The notes: generated by a model from the sequence alone, not told the origin. Shown: positions 46,701-57,500, numbered from the stretch's first letter. The stretch is DNA of 64,000 bases from Flavobacterium buctense (GCF_014486695.1 NZ_JACTAB010000001.1:124001-188000), one strand, 5' to 3'. A program made the numbers and translations.

Positions 46701-47450
46701 ACCGGCAACTGGCAATACTTCTATTTCCCATGAGGTTGCCCCACTTGGATTTCCCCAGCTTAAATTGGCTGACGTTTGAGTGATCCCACCAGCAGCTAAT
46801 GTTGTTGGGTCTAAACATTGTTCAAGAATGCTTACATTATCAACTAACCAACGATCTCCAGATCCTGCTACACCAGCTACTTGCTGATTGTGTACCTTCA
46901 CAAAGGAAACATAAATTTGTTGGTTGTGATAAACAGCAGGAATACTAACAACCTTTTCTTCGTAAATATTGAAAGTAGTAGTTAAATCAGCTTCCGTCCA
47001 TTCTTGAATTACGGTATATGCAGCAGGATTGGTTTGCGATGCCGAAGCAGGCGCAACTCTAATTTGATAAACAGTTCCTTGGTTTCCTGAGGCAAATGAA
47101 CGTGTAAAAAAACGCAATTGACCATTCGTTGGAATATTAACCAAAGGAGTGGCCAAAAAGTCCTCAGAGATATCCCCAATATTCATGGTTTCTCTGTTGA
47201 TGTATGCAGCATTTGTTCCCTGATAAACAATAGGAGGATCGTTAACAGTACTGTTAATTCCCCATCTTTGACCGGTTCCTACACCGTTGTCAAAAACAGC
47301 CCAGTTTCCTGTTGCTAATGTCCAAGTCGTTCCGGGTAAGACCACAGGACCTGTTGTTGACTCAAATCCTTCAACAGTTACTGGCGTAAATTGAGCATAG
47401 CCAGAAATAGTGAAGAATGCCAACAAAATTAATAATGTAATTTTCTTCAT
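40782..47450 (-). CDS. Giant multidomain surface adhesin, T9SS type B sorting domain
   Basis: A 2222-residue secreted protein. Order, approximate: signal 1-19; choice-of-anchor-J/MAM-like domain to 210; fibronectin III at 211-305, 447-540, 702-795 and 921-1010, alternating with a second anchor-J-like domain (540-700), a CUB domain (799-918) and PPC-like domains; two Ig-like repeats (1309-1479); a SprB-like repeat interrupted by a lamin-tail domain (about 1582-1745); three close tandem Ig-like repeats (about 1801-2061); and a gliding-motility-associated type B sorting domain (about 2137-2222: SANNDGLNDSFDLRG, IFNRYGMKVY, LPDGTYYFVI). It is probably exposed on the surface with the downstream SprF. 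Possible -7 box TAAATTTG on the minus strand at 47498-47505. Confidence 0.93.
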   Translation of the reverse strand: MKKITLLILLAFFTISGYAQFTPVTVEGFESTTGPVVLPGTTWTLATGNWAVFDNGVGTGQRWGINSTVNDPPIVYQGTNAAYINRETMNIGDISEDFLATPLVNIPTNGQLRFFTRSFASGNQGTVYQIRVAPASASQTNPAAYTVIQEWTEADLTTTFNIYEEKVVSIPAVYHNQQIYVSFVKVHNQQVAGVAGSGDRWLVDNVSILEQCLDPTTLAAGGITQTSANLSWGNPSGATSWEIEVLPVAGTPTGVGVIYNGALPYVATATATGTLFTPSTAYKYYVRARCTNGANSNWVGPFNFSTTSPGFSCAAPIVIPALPYNTTDTTANYGDAAPLEGTPGGAAGCGSANNYLNGNDVVYSYTAATSGVINVTMTPTGTFSGVFAYASCADIGINCLAGVANGGTTVRTFDLPVVAGSTYYIVISTWAAPQTTAYTLTIQTVNCPPPTTLAVGSLTQTSANLTWANPGGATSWEYDIQPVAAPIPTGAGVQTSSNVLNPVGGLTVNTTYRFYVRADCGNGTFSAWAGPFVFNTLCDTFTVPFQEGFNTGSPTENCWTVLNVNADTDSWNMNYATAPFEGDQCANINTDFNSGANNDWLISPQIVLTGNQRLKFHYRVQSAGEPNDFRVMLSTNGPTPADFTTTLIPLASYNNTTYVQRIVSLVGYTGPVNIAWHVPAGGLDGWRIYIDNVIIEDLPTCPEPTLLTSSDVLSTSATISWVNGNTETAWQVLALPTGSPAPTAGSTGFIDITGGSPYTLTNLSPATCYDIYIRAVCPGNDLSPWTGPATFCTQVAPPVCGGTFTDPGGPGANYANGEDSTVTICPPPGQVVTVTFSAFDTENNWDALYVFDGPGITSPQIASTNGAGNVPGGLPGGYWGTTIPGPFTASGIDGCLTFRFRSDGSVNRAGWVASVTCGAAPNCPKPTALTATNITTTSASLGWTELNPLVTSWDIIIVPLGSPVPLPTDPGFFTVSANPALVTGLNPGTQYTFYVRSNCPDEGESALSNGFNFNTLLSNDNCDGAIFAPVNGSAVCQQVTPGSIAGATASPLPAIAPCIGTADDDVWFQFIATNPYLNVALQNVVGTSTNLNFAVYSGQCGTLTQFFCSAANALAGVLNDLTVGNTYYIRVYSNSATAQSTTFNLCISTPSTCPTASTVCSLTNYANTTGVTSLGTIGCLFTSPNPAYFTIQVATSGPINFLLTQSSTIGGAPNIDVDYAAWGPFTSQEAACTFIGTSAPFAPPGIGVPVTQQTGCSYSAAPTENFNITNAVAGQYYIVLITNFSNQAGYINLTQTNASTPGAGSTLCCPDANFSYSPVSYCKELGAPNPIPVIAASSVAGVFSSTIVPGLVFVNTATGEIDLQASAPGNYVITNTVAATVSCGEKIKTFTINITEPTAATIAYSAASFCKSITALQNVTFTGSVGGSYSASPNGGLYIDANTGAINPSLSAPGVYTVTYALPGAGVCVTSNPTAVVEIIASPLIVQPAPVSVCNTYTLPALTVGNYFAQSGGISPIDSNIPISTSQTVYIYAANGNCTDEKSFTVTINSATAPTLNVTQPTCAVQTGTIEVTAPIGAPTGLPSNLFISEVTDATTGALTYIEIYNGTGNAIDLSNYKLRTFNNGLTTVTSSCDNVLSGILNTNSTFVVAVGSATNQGSVVPNLVFDLCTGVNNDDNIRLSTLANVDIDVWGRIDGTSFTPLNQPGYTYRRNNTATVPSTTWNAADWTTTDPEDYTNIGSYSLPTSGYQYSLDNGTFQSSTTFSNVAPGDHTVTVLDLATGCLSLPVTVTLTIVTQNSPVTTFSYPTTPVCQNGTTNPVPDTSAAGFTTGGTFTSTAGLDINPSTGVINLANSTAATYVVTYAVADNPLTCTQAGSSTFTIVINPVITPVTGFTYTTPVCKNGTNPTPTTATGFTSGGTFSSTTGLDINATTGVINLANSTAGTYTVTYIVNADSSPTVCQIAGSSTFEITINPVITPDTTFSYTSPVCNSDPNLTPITGVGFTAGGVYSSTAGLNINGTTGEITLPSTPGTYTVTYTVAANASTCQVASSSTAQVVIAAPVEISVTGDCEGVEFVLTVSATQGAFDSNVTYTWENSSGANVGNTQNIVVTQPDTYTVTVTSNGCPSSSSIIVDAITCVIQKGISANNDGLNDSFDLRGFNVKNLSIFNRYGMKVYSKGNYTDQWKGQSDDGDELPDGTYYFVIERDNGENRTGWIYINRAQ

Positions 47451-47638
47451 GAAATGAAAATTTAGTTGTTATTGAGTTTTTTTTGGATTTTGAGTTCCAA
47501 ATTTAGTAAAAATTATGAAAAAAATAACATTTATATTTTTTTTGGTAAAATAATTGAATTTAGTATTATGATTTGGTAAAGAAAATGTAACGGAACTTAA
47601 ATTACTTATCACTATTTTTGTATCTTAAATAGGACCTA

Positions 47639-48859
47639 ATGTTAGAAAAAGAAGTAATAAATTTTGAACGCACCGTAATAGTTGGGATTATCACTCAAAA
47701 TCAAAGTGAAGAAAAGTTAAATGAATATTTGGATGAACTAGAGTTCCTAACCTTTACTGCTGGAGGAGAAGTAATCAAACGCTTTTCTCAAAAACTGGAG
47801 AGGCCTAATCCAAAAACTTTTTTAGGTACCGGAAAGATGGAGGAAATAAACCTATTTATAAAGGAAAATAACATTTCAACCGTAATCTTTGACGATGAAT
47901 TATCCCCTTCCCAACAAAAAAACATATCCAAGATTTTAGATTGTAAGATTTTAGATCGAACCAATTTGATTTTAGACATTTTTGCCCAAAGAGCGGAAAC
48001 CTCTTATGCAAGAACACAAGTAGAATTGGCCCAATGCCAATATTTATTGCCACGTCTTTCAGGAATGTGGACACACTTAGAACGTCAAAAAGGAGGAATT
48101 GGACTTCGCGGACCGGGAGAAACCGAGATTGAAACTGACAGAAGGATTGTTCGTGACCGTATTGCACTGCTAAAAGACAAAATTAAAACTATCGACAAAC
48201 AAATGTCGGTGCAAAGAAGCAATCGTGGCGCAATGGTTCGGGTAGCATTAGTTGGTTATACGAATGTTGGAAAATCTACTTTGATGAATGTCATCAGCAA
48301 AAGCGAAGTCTTTGTAGAAAATAAATTATTTGCAACGCTTGACACTACTGTTCGTAAAGTTGTGATTAAAAACTTGCCCTTTTTACTTTCAGATACTGTT
48401 GGTTTTATTAGAAAACTGCCTACCCAATTGGTAGACTCATTTAAAAGCACACTCGACGAAGTTCGTGAAGCTGATTTGTTATTGCATGTAGTTGATATTT
48501 CTCATCCTGATTTTGAAGAGCACATTAATTCTGTTAACCAAATTCTGCAAGACATCAAAAGCAATGGTAAACCCACCATAATGGTTTTTAACAAAATTGA
48601 TGCTTACAAACACTTAGTTATCGAAGAAGACGATTTAATGACCGAAAAAACCACAAAACATTATACTCTTGAAGAATGGAAAACCACTTGGATGAGTAAT
48701 GTCGGCGCTAAAAATGCTTTGTTTATTTCTGCAACAAAAAAAGAAAATTTTGAAGAATTTAGAGAGAGGGTTTATGAAGCCGTTAGAGAAATTCATATCA
48801 CTCGTTTTCCTTACAACAAATTTCTATATCCTGATTATAAAGATGCGGTTGATGAATAA
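47639..48859 (+). CDS. hflX: GTPase HflX
   Basis: A 406-residue ribosome-associated GTPase of the Obg-HflX group, involved in rescuing stalled or heat-damaged ribosomes. Residues 1-190 hold the HflX N-terminal domain (FLGTGKMEEI, then LERQKGGIGLRGPGETEIETDRR). The G domain follows, with G1 GYTNVGKST near 206-214, G3 DTVGFIRKLP and G4 NKID. The length and order are normal. A -7 box TATTTTTG is at 47613-47620, and the gene is transcribed divergently from the adhesin gene. Confidence 0.96.
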   Translation: MLEKEVINFERTVIVGIITQNQSEEKLNEYLDELEFLTFTAGGEVIKRFSQKLERPNPKTFLGTGKMEEINLFIKENNISTVIFDDELSPSQQKNISKILDCKILDRTNLILDIFAQRAETSYARTQVELAQCQYLLPRLSGMWTHLERQKGGIGLRGPGETEIETDRRIVRDRIALLKDKIKTIDKQMSVQRSNRGAMVRVALVGYTNVGKSTLMNVISKSEVFVENKLFATLDTTVRKVVIKNLPFLLSDTVGFIRKLPTQLVDSFKSTLDEVREADLLLHVVDISHPDFEEHINSVNQILQDIKSNGKPTIMVFNKIDAYKHLVIEEDDLMTEKTTKHYTLEEWKTTWMSNVGAKNALFISATKKENFEEFRERVYEAVREIHITRFPYNKFLYPDYKDAVDE

Positions 48860-48862
48860 TTA

Positions 48863-49651
48863 TTATTGCAAATAATAAATATACCCAAAATTTAACCAAA
48901 CGTTCCAATCGTTTGCTCTGTTTTCTATATAAACAGCGGGATCAGGATTTAAACCATCAACCCAATTAGAAAAATAATATTGCCAACGCAAATCAATCAT
49001 TAAATCAGAAAGTTCTGTTAATTTATAACGCGTTCCTATACTTCCAACAATTGACCAAACTGTTCCTCCTTGATTGGTGGTGGCATCATAATATTTTATA
49101 GGAGTAGAAATCGGAGTATTTAAAGGGCCAAGAGTCGAATAAACCTCAGGATCATAAAAACTAAATTGACCACCCATACTGATAAATGGTGCCCATGCCC
49201 CAATAGTAGAAGAAAAATCTCTTATACTTAAAGGAAAAAATTCTAATTGCATCCCAACATTAGTTACAGCCGTACTTCCTCTCATGGCTCTCAACTGATC
49301 GGCGAATAACGATGTTCTGCTTTTATCAACCCATTTCCCAAAATGTTGCAATTCAGTTTTATTGTAAGACAATTCACTTCTTAGTTTGAAATGGTCGTTA
49401 AAATAAGTTTCAGGGGTATAACAATTACATTCTGCTCTATAGGAGAAATTTAAATAATGTATGATTCCTATTCCATAACCCGTATTACCGGCATTGGTGG
49501 CAAAATCATAACGCTGTCCATAATCTGATTGAAAGGCAACCGGACCGACAATCGCACCTATTTCATGGGAAAAACCAAATTGAGCAAAAGTGCTATTCGC
49601 AAAGGCAAATAACAACATTGTGGATATGATAAATTTTTTGGGCATTTGCAT
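48863..49651 (-). CDS. Outer-membrane protein of unknown function
   Basis: A 262-residue exported protein. I start at the ATG at 49649-49651 (a second ATG two codons later is equally possible), because the open frame beyond begins with TTG and the signal peptide PKKFIISTMLLFAFANSTFAQ starts here. The mature part (HEIGAIVGPVAFQSDYGQR, then FKLRSELSYNKTELQHFGKW) has beta-strand alternation typical of a small outer-membrane barrel. It resembles the family I recall as THC0290_0291 in flavobacterial annotations, but I am not certain. No function is known. It is convergent with hflX and divergent from gdhA. Confidence 0.72.
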   Translation of the reverse strand: MQMPKKFIISTMLLFAFANSTFAQFGFSHEIGAIVGPVAFQSDYGQRYDFATNAGNTGYGIGIIHYLNFSYRAECNCYTPETYFNDHFKLRSELSYNKTELQHFGKWVDKSRTSLFADQLRAMRGSTAVTNVGMQLEFFPLSIRDFSSTIGAWAPFISMGGQFSFYDPEVYSTLGPLNTPISTPIKYYDATTNQGGTVWSIVGSIGTRYKLTELSDLMIDLRWQYYFSNWVDGLNPDPAVYIENRANDWNVWLNFGYIYYLQ

Positions 49652-49898
49652 ACTAAAGTGTTCAATTATCGACAAATATATAAAAACATCATTCAGTTAT
49701 AAAATAAAATAAAAATTTGTTGTCTTCTGTGCGAAAAAAAGCAATAAAAGTTTTAAAACACAACATTTACTACAATCTTCTTTAAAATTCCTTACCATAA
49801 ACATAAAAATTTTGAGAATTTAAAAAAAAGCACAATCATATTTTTAATAAAATGTATATTTGTGCGATTTTACGAAAACGTTTTCTTAAAAAAATTAA

Positions 49899-51254
<1,356 letters not shown>

Positions 51255-51275
51255 TTACAACCAACCAAGAACCTG

Positions 51276-51308
51276 AAAAATGCTCTCTTTTATGAGGGCA
51301 TTTTTTTT
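51276..51308 (+). terminator. Terminator after gdhA
   Basis: Stem aaaaatgctctc/gagggcattttt (51276-51287 and 51294-51305, one G-U pair) with a 6-nt loop and an extended T run. Confidence 0.88.
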
Positions 51309-51372
51309 ATGGGTAAATACCAAAACAATATTTTTTGCGTTTATACTATATTTGCATGCTAATTGTTCTCAA

Positions 51373-53664
51373 ATGAAAAAAGGCCTACTATTTTTACTAC
51401 TACTTGTTTTCCAAATTGGCTTTTCTCAACAAAACCAAAATTGGAAAGGCTATTTTTCATACAACCAAATTAAAGCCTTATCTGAATCGACCAATAAAAT
51501 TTATGCCGCAGCTGAAAATGCCTTGTTTATCAAGAATAATTTATCCAACGATATCCAAACCATTAATTCAGTCGACGGACTTTCGGGTCAAACCATTTCT
51601 GCGCTATACCATAGCGATACTTTCAACAAGACTATAGTAGGTTACGAAAACGGATTGATGATCGTCATTAACGAGGCTGACGGAAGTATGTTAAATGTAG
51701 TAGACATCATCAACAAAAACATTCCGGCCAATATAAAAAAGATAAACCACTTTATGGAACATGACGGCATAGTTTATGTCTCTTGTGATTTCGGAATTGT
51801 ACAATACAAATTGGCCACTTTAGAATTTGGCGACACCTATTTTATTGGCCCCAACGGCGCAGAAATAAAAATATTTCAAACGGCTGTTTTTAACGGGGAA
51901 ATTTACGCAGTCACTCAATTTATTGGTATCAGAAAAGCCTCGTTATCCAATCCAAACCTAAATGATTTTGCTCAATGGGTACTTTTTGACGGCGGTTTTT
52001 GGAATGGCTTGGTAAACTTTAATAACCAATTAATAGGGGCTAATTTAGACGGCAATGTTTATAAGTACAACGGTTTTTATTTTGAACCTATTGGTGGTCT
52101 AGGGCAAATTGCCAAAGAAATTAGAAGTTATGGTGATTATCTGACCGTTACGGCTACAAATCGCATGCTTGTTTTTAATCAAACGCTTAATCAGGTGGCC
52201 AACATACAAAGCGCTCAAGTGACAGCAGCACCGGTAACTTTTACTTGCGGTACAGTAATCAACCAAACTATTTATATAGGAACTGCTGAAAATGGTGTTT
52301 TAGCTTCCACCATCACTGCACCAACTACCTTCGACTTTATAATGCCCAATGGCCCCATAAAAAACAATATGTTTGCTATCAATAGCAGTTCAGCTAATTT
52401 GTGGGCTGTTTATGGCGGCTATGACATCAGTTATGATCCCTATCGATACATTGGCTTCTCTCTTACGGAATTGGGCATTAGCAAATACAATGAAAATGGA
52501 TGGTTAAATATTCCCTATTCAGATGTTCTTGAGGCCAAAGCTTTATCAAAGATTACTGTCAACCCAAATGATGAAACCCAAGTATACGTGAGTTCCTACC
52601 ACAGTGGTCTGCTTAAATTAGAAAATGATGTACCAACCACCCTTTTCGACCACACCAATAGTGGATTAGAATCTTTAGGAACCGGTGTCAATACCAGTGT
52701 CAGAATTAACGGTACCGCCTTTGACCGACAAGGAAATCTTTGGGTAACCAATAGTAAGATTAAAAACGGATTAAAAGTACTTAGAACAACTGGCCAATGG
52801 CAATCCTATGATATGGATGACATTTTAGACAATTACATCCCAAGTAATTTGAACAAAATTGTAATAGACAATAGTGGTACTAAATGGATAGCTTCTTCAC
52901 TTGACGGGGTTATGGCATTCAATGAAAATACCAATATTTTCAAAAAAATAACCGATGGTGCCGATACCGGAAACCTTCCTTCCAAAGATGTTCGTGCTAT
53001 TGCCATAGACAACCGAAACCAAGTATGGATTGGAACCAACAAAGGACTACGAGTATTACCAAGTACCAGCAGCTATAACAACACGGACCAAATGAGAGCC
53101 AATGCCATCATTATACTGGAAGATGATTTAGCCCAAGAACTTTTATTCGAACAATTCATTACCGATATAGCCGTGAATGGCTCTAATGAAAAATGGATTT
53201 CCACTGCCGATTCCGGCGTGTTTCTTTTTTCCCCTAATGGTCAGGAAACCATCTACCATTTTACTAAAGACAATTCGCCTCTTCCAAGCAATGTGGTTAA
53301 TGATGTTGAAATCAATGCCGAAACCGGTGAGGTTTTCTTTGCTACTGACAAAGGCTTAGTCTCTTTTCAAGGGACTTCAACTAAACCGGCAGATAACTTA
53401 CAAGAGGTGTATGTATATCCAAATCCGGTTCGCCCAGAATTCGTCGGAACGGTTAAAATAGCCGGACTGATTTCAAAAGCCAATATCAAAATCACCGACA
53501 TTGAAGGAAACTTAGTATATGAAACTACTTCTGAAGGCGGAACCGTAGAATGGGACACCACCGCTTTTGGCAAATACAAAGTCGCTTCAGGTGTTTATAT
53601 GATTTTTATCGCTGCCGAAGATGCTTCGGAAACAGCCGTTAAAAAAGTAATGATAATAAGATAA
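51373..53664 (+). CDS. porZ: PorZ-like T9SS beta-propeller surface protein
   Basis: A 763-residue exported protein. The ATG at 51373 gives a signal peptide (MKKGLLFLLLLVFQIGFSQ); an in-frame extension would begin inside the gdhA terminator. The bulk is two tandem beta-propellers of two-component-regulator-propeller type (INSVDGLSGQTISALYHS, DRQGNLWVTNSKI, DNRNQVWIGTNKGLRVLP), then a C-terminal T9SS type A sorting domain (VYVYPNPVRPEF, ending KKVMIIR). This matches PorZ, which works at the cell surface in the T9SS attachment complex. Location just upstream of recO also fits what I recall from related genomes. Confidence 0.85.
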   Translation: MKKGLLFLLLLVFQIGFSQQNQNWKGYFSYNQIKALSESTNKIYAAAENALFIKNNLSNDIQTINSVDGLSGQTISALYHSDTFNKTIVGYENGLMIVINEADGSMLNVVDIINKNIPANIKKINHFMEHDGIVYVSCDFGIVQYKLATLEFGDTYFIGPNGAEIKIFQTAVFNGEIYAVTQFIGIRKASLSNPNLNDFAQWVLFDGGFWNGLVNFNNQLIGANLDGNVYKYNGFYFEPIGGLGQIAKEIRSYGDYLTVTATNRMLVFNQTLNQVANIQSAQVTAAPVTFTCGTVINQTIYIGTAENGVLASTITAPTTFDFIMPNGPIKNNMFAINSSSANLWAVYGGYDISYDPYRYIGFSLTELGISKYNENGWLNIPYSDVLEAKALSKITVNPNDETQVYVSSYHSGLLKLENDVPTTLFDHTNSGLESLGTGVNTSVRINGTAFDRQGNLWVTNSKIKNGLKVLRTTGQWQSYDMDDILDNYIPSNLNKIVIDNSGTKWIASSLDGVMAFNENTNIFKKITDGADTGNLPSKDVRAIAIDNRNQVWIGTNKGLRVLPSTSSYNNTDQMRANAIIILEDDLAQELLFEQFITDIAVNGSNEKWISTADSGVFLFSPNGQETIYHFTKDNSPLPSNVVNDVEINAETGEVFFATDKGLVSFQGTSTKPADNLQEVYVYPNPVRPEFVGTVKIAGLISKANIKITDIEGNLVYETTSEGGTVEWDTTAFGKYKVASGVYMIFIAAEDASETAVKKVMIIR

Positions 53665-53723
53665 ATTACGAATTATGAATTACGAGTTATTAATTCGTAA
53701 TTCGTAATTCTAAATTCGTAATT
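53665..53723. repeat. Imperfect palindrome of taattcgtaatt units between porZ and recO
   Basis: The short gap consists almost wholly of repeats of the unit ttacgaatt and its complement aattcgtaa: two units leftward (53665-53685) and three rightward (about 53691-53723). It could fold into a long A/T hairpin, but there is no clear terminator T run. Confidence 0.7.
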
Positions 53724-53728
53724 AACTA

Positions 53729-54442
53729 ATGTTAGTCAAAACCAAAGCTATCGTAATTTCATCCCTAAAATATCAGGAAAAAAGCCTGATAGTGAAATGC
53801 TTTACGCTGAGTGATGGCTTAAAAAGTTATTTTGTACAAAGCGCCTTTTCGAGTAAAAAATCCAACCAAAAAATTGCTTATTTCCAACCCTTAACGATAC
53901 TTGAAATTGAAGCCAATCACAAGAACAAAGGCACTTTAGAACATTTTAAAGAAATCAAACTTTCTACCGCTTATCATTCGATAAATACCGATGTTATCAA
54001 AAGCACCATTGTCATTTTTCTCTCCGAAATGCTACATCACAGCATCCAAGAAGAAGAGAAAAATGAAAACTTATTTCACTTTTTAGAATCGGCTCTACTT
54101 TGGCTCGACAATCACGAAGAAACGTCTAATTTTCATCTGATTTTACTATTGGAAGTAACCAAGTTCTTGGGATTTTATCCCGATATTTCTGAAATTGACG
54201 GAAAACATTTCGAAATGAAAGATGGCTTCTTTACCCCTTTTTTAGGAACCGGTTGTCTTAGCGAACACGAAACCCATCTGTTCAAAAAACTAATTGAACT
54301 AAAATTTGATAGCAACCAAAAGGTTTTCGCCGGTATCGAACGCCAAATACTGCTCAAAATCCTACTTGATTACTACACGATTCATCTGGACGGTTTCAAA
54401 AAACCCAAATCTCTGGAAGTTTTGAAGGAAGTTTTTGCTTAA
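53729..54442 (+). CDS. recO: DNA repair protein RecO
   Basis: A 237-residue recombination mediator that works with RecR to load RecA on single-stranded DNA. The N-terminal OB fold (KAIVISSLKYQEKSLIVKCFTLSDG) is followed by the helical domain. A zinc finger is not evident: only a few Cys are present and no CxxC pair is visible, as in many RecO proteins of this phylum. It follows porZ by 64 bp across a palindromic repeat. Confidence 0.92.
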   Translation: MLVKTKAIVISSLKYQEKSLIVKCFTLSDGLKSYFVQSAFSSKKSNQKIAYFQPLTILEIEANHKNKGTLEHFKEIKLSTAYHSINTDVIKSTIVIFLSEMLHHSIQEEEKNENLFHFLESALLWLDNHEETSNFHLILLLEVTKFLGFYPDISEIDGKHFEMKDGFFTPFLGTGCLSEHETHLFKKLIELKFDSNQKVFAGIERQILLKILLDYYTIHLDGFKKPKSLEVLKEVFA

Positions 54443-54563
54443 TATTTCAAAAATAAAGGCTGTTTTTAATTATTCATAAAAAACACTTCTCTTCCCTCTT
54501 TTTTCTTGCTTCTTTTCTCTCATTTATTCAAAATTCCTTACTTTCGCAACCTGATTTAAGAAA

Positions 54564-57500
54564 ATGACAAAAATGAGTACTAAGTTTACTGAATACAAAG
54601 GACTTGACTTGCCTACCGTAGCCTCGGAAGTTCTTGATTTTTGGAAAAAAAATAACGTCTTTGAGCAAAGTGTAACTTCCCGTGAAGGTGCCACGCCTTA
54701 TGTGTTTTTCGAAGGACCGCCATCCGCAAATGGTTTGCCCGGAATTCACCACGTAATGGCACGTGCGATTAAAGATATTTTTTGTCGTTATAAAACCCAA
54801 AAAGGGTTCCAAGTAAAGCGTAAAGCGGGTTGGGACACTCACGGATTGCCTGTTGAATTAGGCACCGAAAAAGAATTAGGCATCACCAAAGAAGACATCG
54901 GGAAAACCATTTCCATCGAAGAATACAACGAAGCGTGTAAAAGAACCGTTATGCGCTACACCGATGTTTGGAATGACCTAACCGAAAAAATGGGGTATTG
55001 GGTGGATATGGAAGATCCGTATGTGACTTACAAATCCAAATACATGGAAAGCGTTTGGTGGCTATTGAAACAAATCTATGATAAAGGTTTGCTATACAAA
55101 GGCTACACCATCCAACCGTATTCTCCAAAAGCGGGAACAGGTTTATCATCACACGAAGTAAACCAACCGGGAAGTTATAGAGATGTAACGGACACCACGG
55201 TTGTAGCACAATTCAAAACAAAACCGGAAACATTGCCTTCTTTCCTTCAAGGATTTGGTGATATTCACATACTAGCTTGGACGACCACACCATGGACGTT
55301 GCCAAGTAACACCGCGTTGACGGTCGGACCAAAAATCGATTATGTTTTGGTGAAAACGTTTAACCAATACACTTTCGAACCGGTTAACGTGATTTTGGCC
55401 AAAAACTTAGTCGGGAAACAATTCGCCGGAAAATTTGTTTTGGCGGAAAGCGATGCTGATTTTGCCAATTACAAAGCAGAAGACAAAAAAATCCCGTACC
55501 AAATTTTAACTGAAGCAAAAGGAAAAGATTTAGTCGATATCCGTTACGAACAGTTGATGCCATTGGTATTGCCTTATCAAAATGCTGAAAATGCTTTTAG
55601 GGTAATTTTAGGTGATTTCGTAACTACCGAAGACGGAACCGGAATTGTACACACCGCGCCGACTTTTGGTGCCGATGATGCTAAAGTTGCTAAAGAAGCT
55701 ACACCGGAAGTACCGCCAATGTTGGTTTTAGACGAAATCGGAAATCCTGTACCATTGGTAGATTTACAAGGGAAATTCATCCAAGGTTTGGGCGATTACT
55801 CAGGCAAATATGTAAAGAACGAATATTACGATGCTAATGAAGCTCCGGAACGTTCAGCCGATGTGGAAATTGCCATTCAATTGAAAGAAGAAAATAAAGC
55901 CTTTAAGGTTGAAAAATACGTTCACAGTTATCCGCACAGTTGGAGAACAGACGAGCCGTTATTATATTATCCGTTAGATTCTTGGTTCATCAAAGTAACC
56001 GACGTTAAGGATAGAATGTTTGACTTAAACGATACCATCAACTGGAAGCCAAAAGCCACCGGCGAAGGTCGTTTCGGAAACTGGTTGAAAAATGCCAATG
56101 ATTGGAACTTGTCGCGTTCCAGATATTGGGGCATTCCGTTGCCAATTTGGAGAACCGAAGACAAACAAGAAGAAGTATTGATTGGTTCGGTGGAAGAACT
56201 GTATAACGCCATAGAAAAAGCAATCCAAGCCGGTGTAGAAACCGTAAATCCTTTCAAAGGTTTTGAGGTAGGCAACATGAGCGAGGAAAATTATGATTTG
56301 GTGGATTTACACAAAAATGTGGTCGACAATATCACCTTAGTTTCTCCATCAGGCAAACCAATGAAACGAGAAAGCGATTTGATTGATGTTTGGTTCGATT
56401 CGGGCGCAATGCCATATGCACAGTGGCATTATCCATTTGAAAACAAAGATAAGATTGACGAAAACAAAGACTTTCCGGCCGATTTCATAGCCGAAGGTGT
56501 TGACCAAACCCGTGGTTGGTTCTATACTTTACACGCTATCGGAACGCTGGTTTTTGATAAAATTGCCTATAAAAATGTGGTGTCAAACGGTTTGGTTTTA
56601 GACAAAAACGGACAAAAAATGTCCAAACGTTTAGGCAATGCCGTTGATCCATTCACCACATTAGCAGAATACGGTCCGGATGCCACACGTTGGTACATGA
56701 TTGCCAATGCGAATCCATGGGACAACTTAAAATTTGACATTGAAGGTGTGGCCGAAGTGCGTCGTAAATTCTTCGGAACCCTTTATAATACTTATTCGTT
56801 CTTTAGTTTGTATGCGAACATCGACGGATTCAAATACGCGGAAGCAGAAATTCCGTTAAACGAAAGACCGGAAATCGATCGTTGGATTTTATCCGAATTG
56901 CATACTTTAATTAAAGTCGTAGATGAAGCTTACGCCGATTACGAACCAACCAGAGCAGCCAGAGCAATTTCTGATTTCGTTCAGGAAAATTTGAGCAACT
57001 GGTATGTTCGTTTGTGCCGAAGAAGATTCTGGAAAGGCGAATACGGCACCGATAAAATTGCGGCTTACCAAACGCTTTATACTTGTTTGTTAAACGTAGC
57101 CAAACTATCAGCGCCGATTGCTCCGTTCTTTATGGACAAACTTTACAGAGACTTAACGCAGGCTACACATACAGAGGAATTTGAGTCCGTACATTTGGCA
57201 AAATTCCCGGTTTCGGTTGAAAACTTTGTTGATAAATCGTTAGAGAGTAAAATGATGAAAGCACAGACGGTTTCTTCATTGGTTTTATCGCTCCGTAAAA
57301 AGGAGATGATCAAGGTGCGTCAACCGTTGCAAAAGGTAATGATACCAATACTTGACGAGCATCAACGTGCTGAAATCGAGGCGGTTTCCGACCTGATAAA
57401 AGCCGAAGTAAACGTCAAAGAAATCGAACTTTTAGACGATGCCTCAGGCGTTTTGGTGAAGCAAATTAAGCCGAATTTTAAAACACTCGGACCTCGTTTT

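Noticed and set aside
51280..51372. In-frame extension of the PorZ-like gene
   Set aside because: It begins inside the gdhA terminator hairpin and places a second hydrophobic stretch before a perfectly good signal peptide at 51373.
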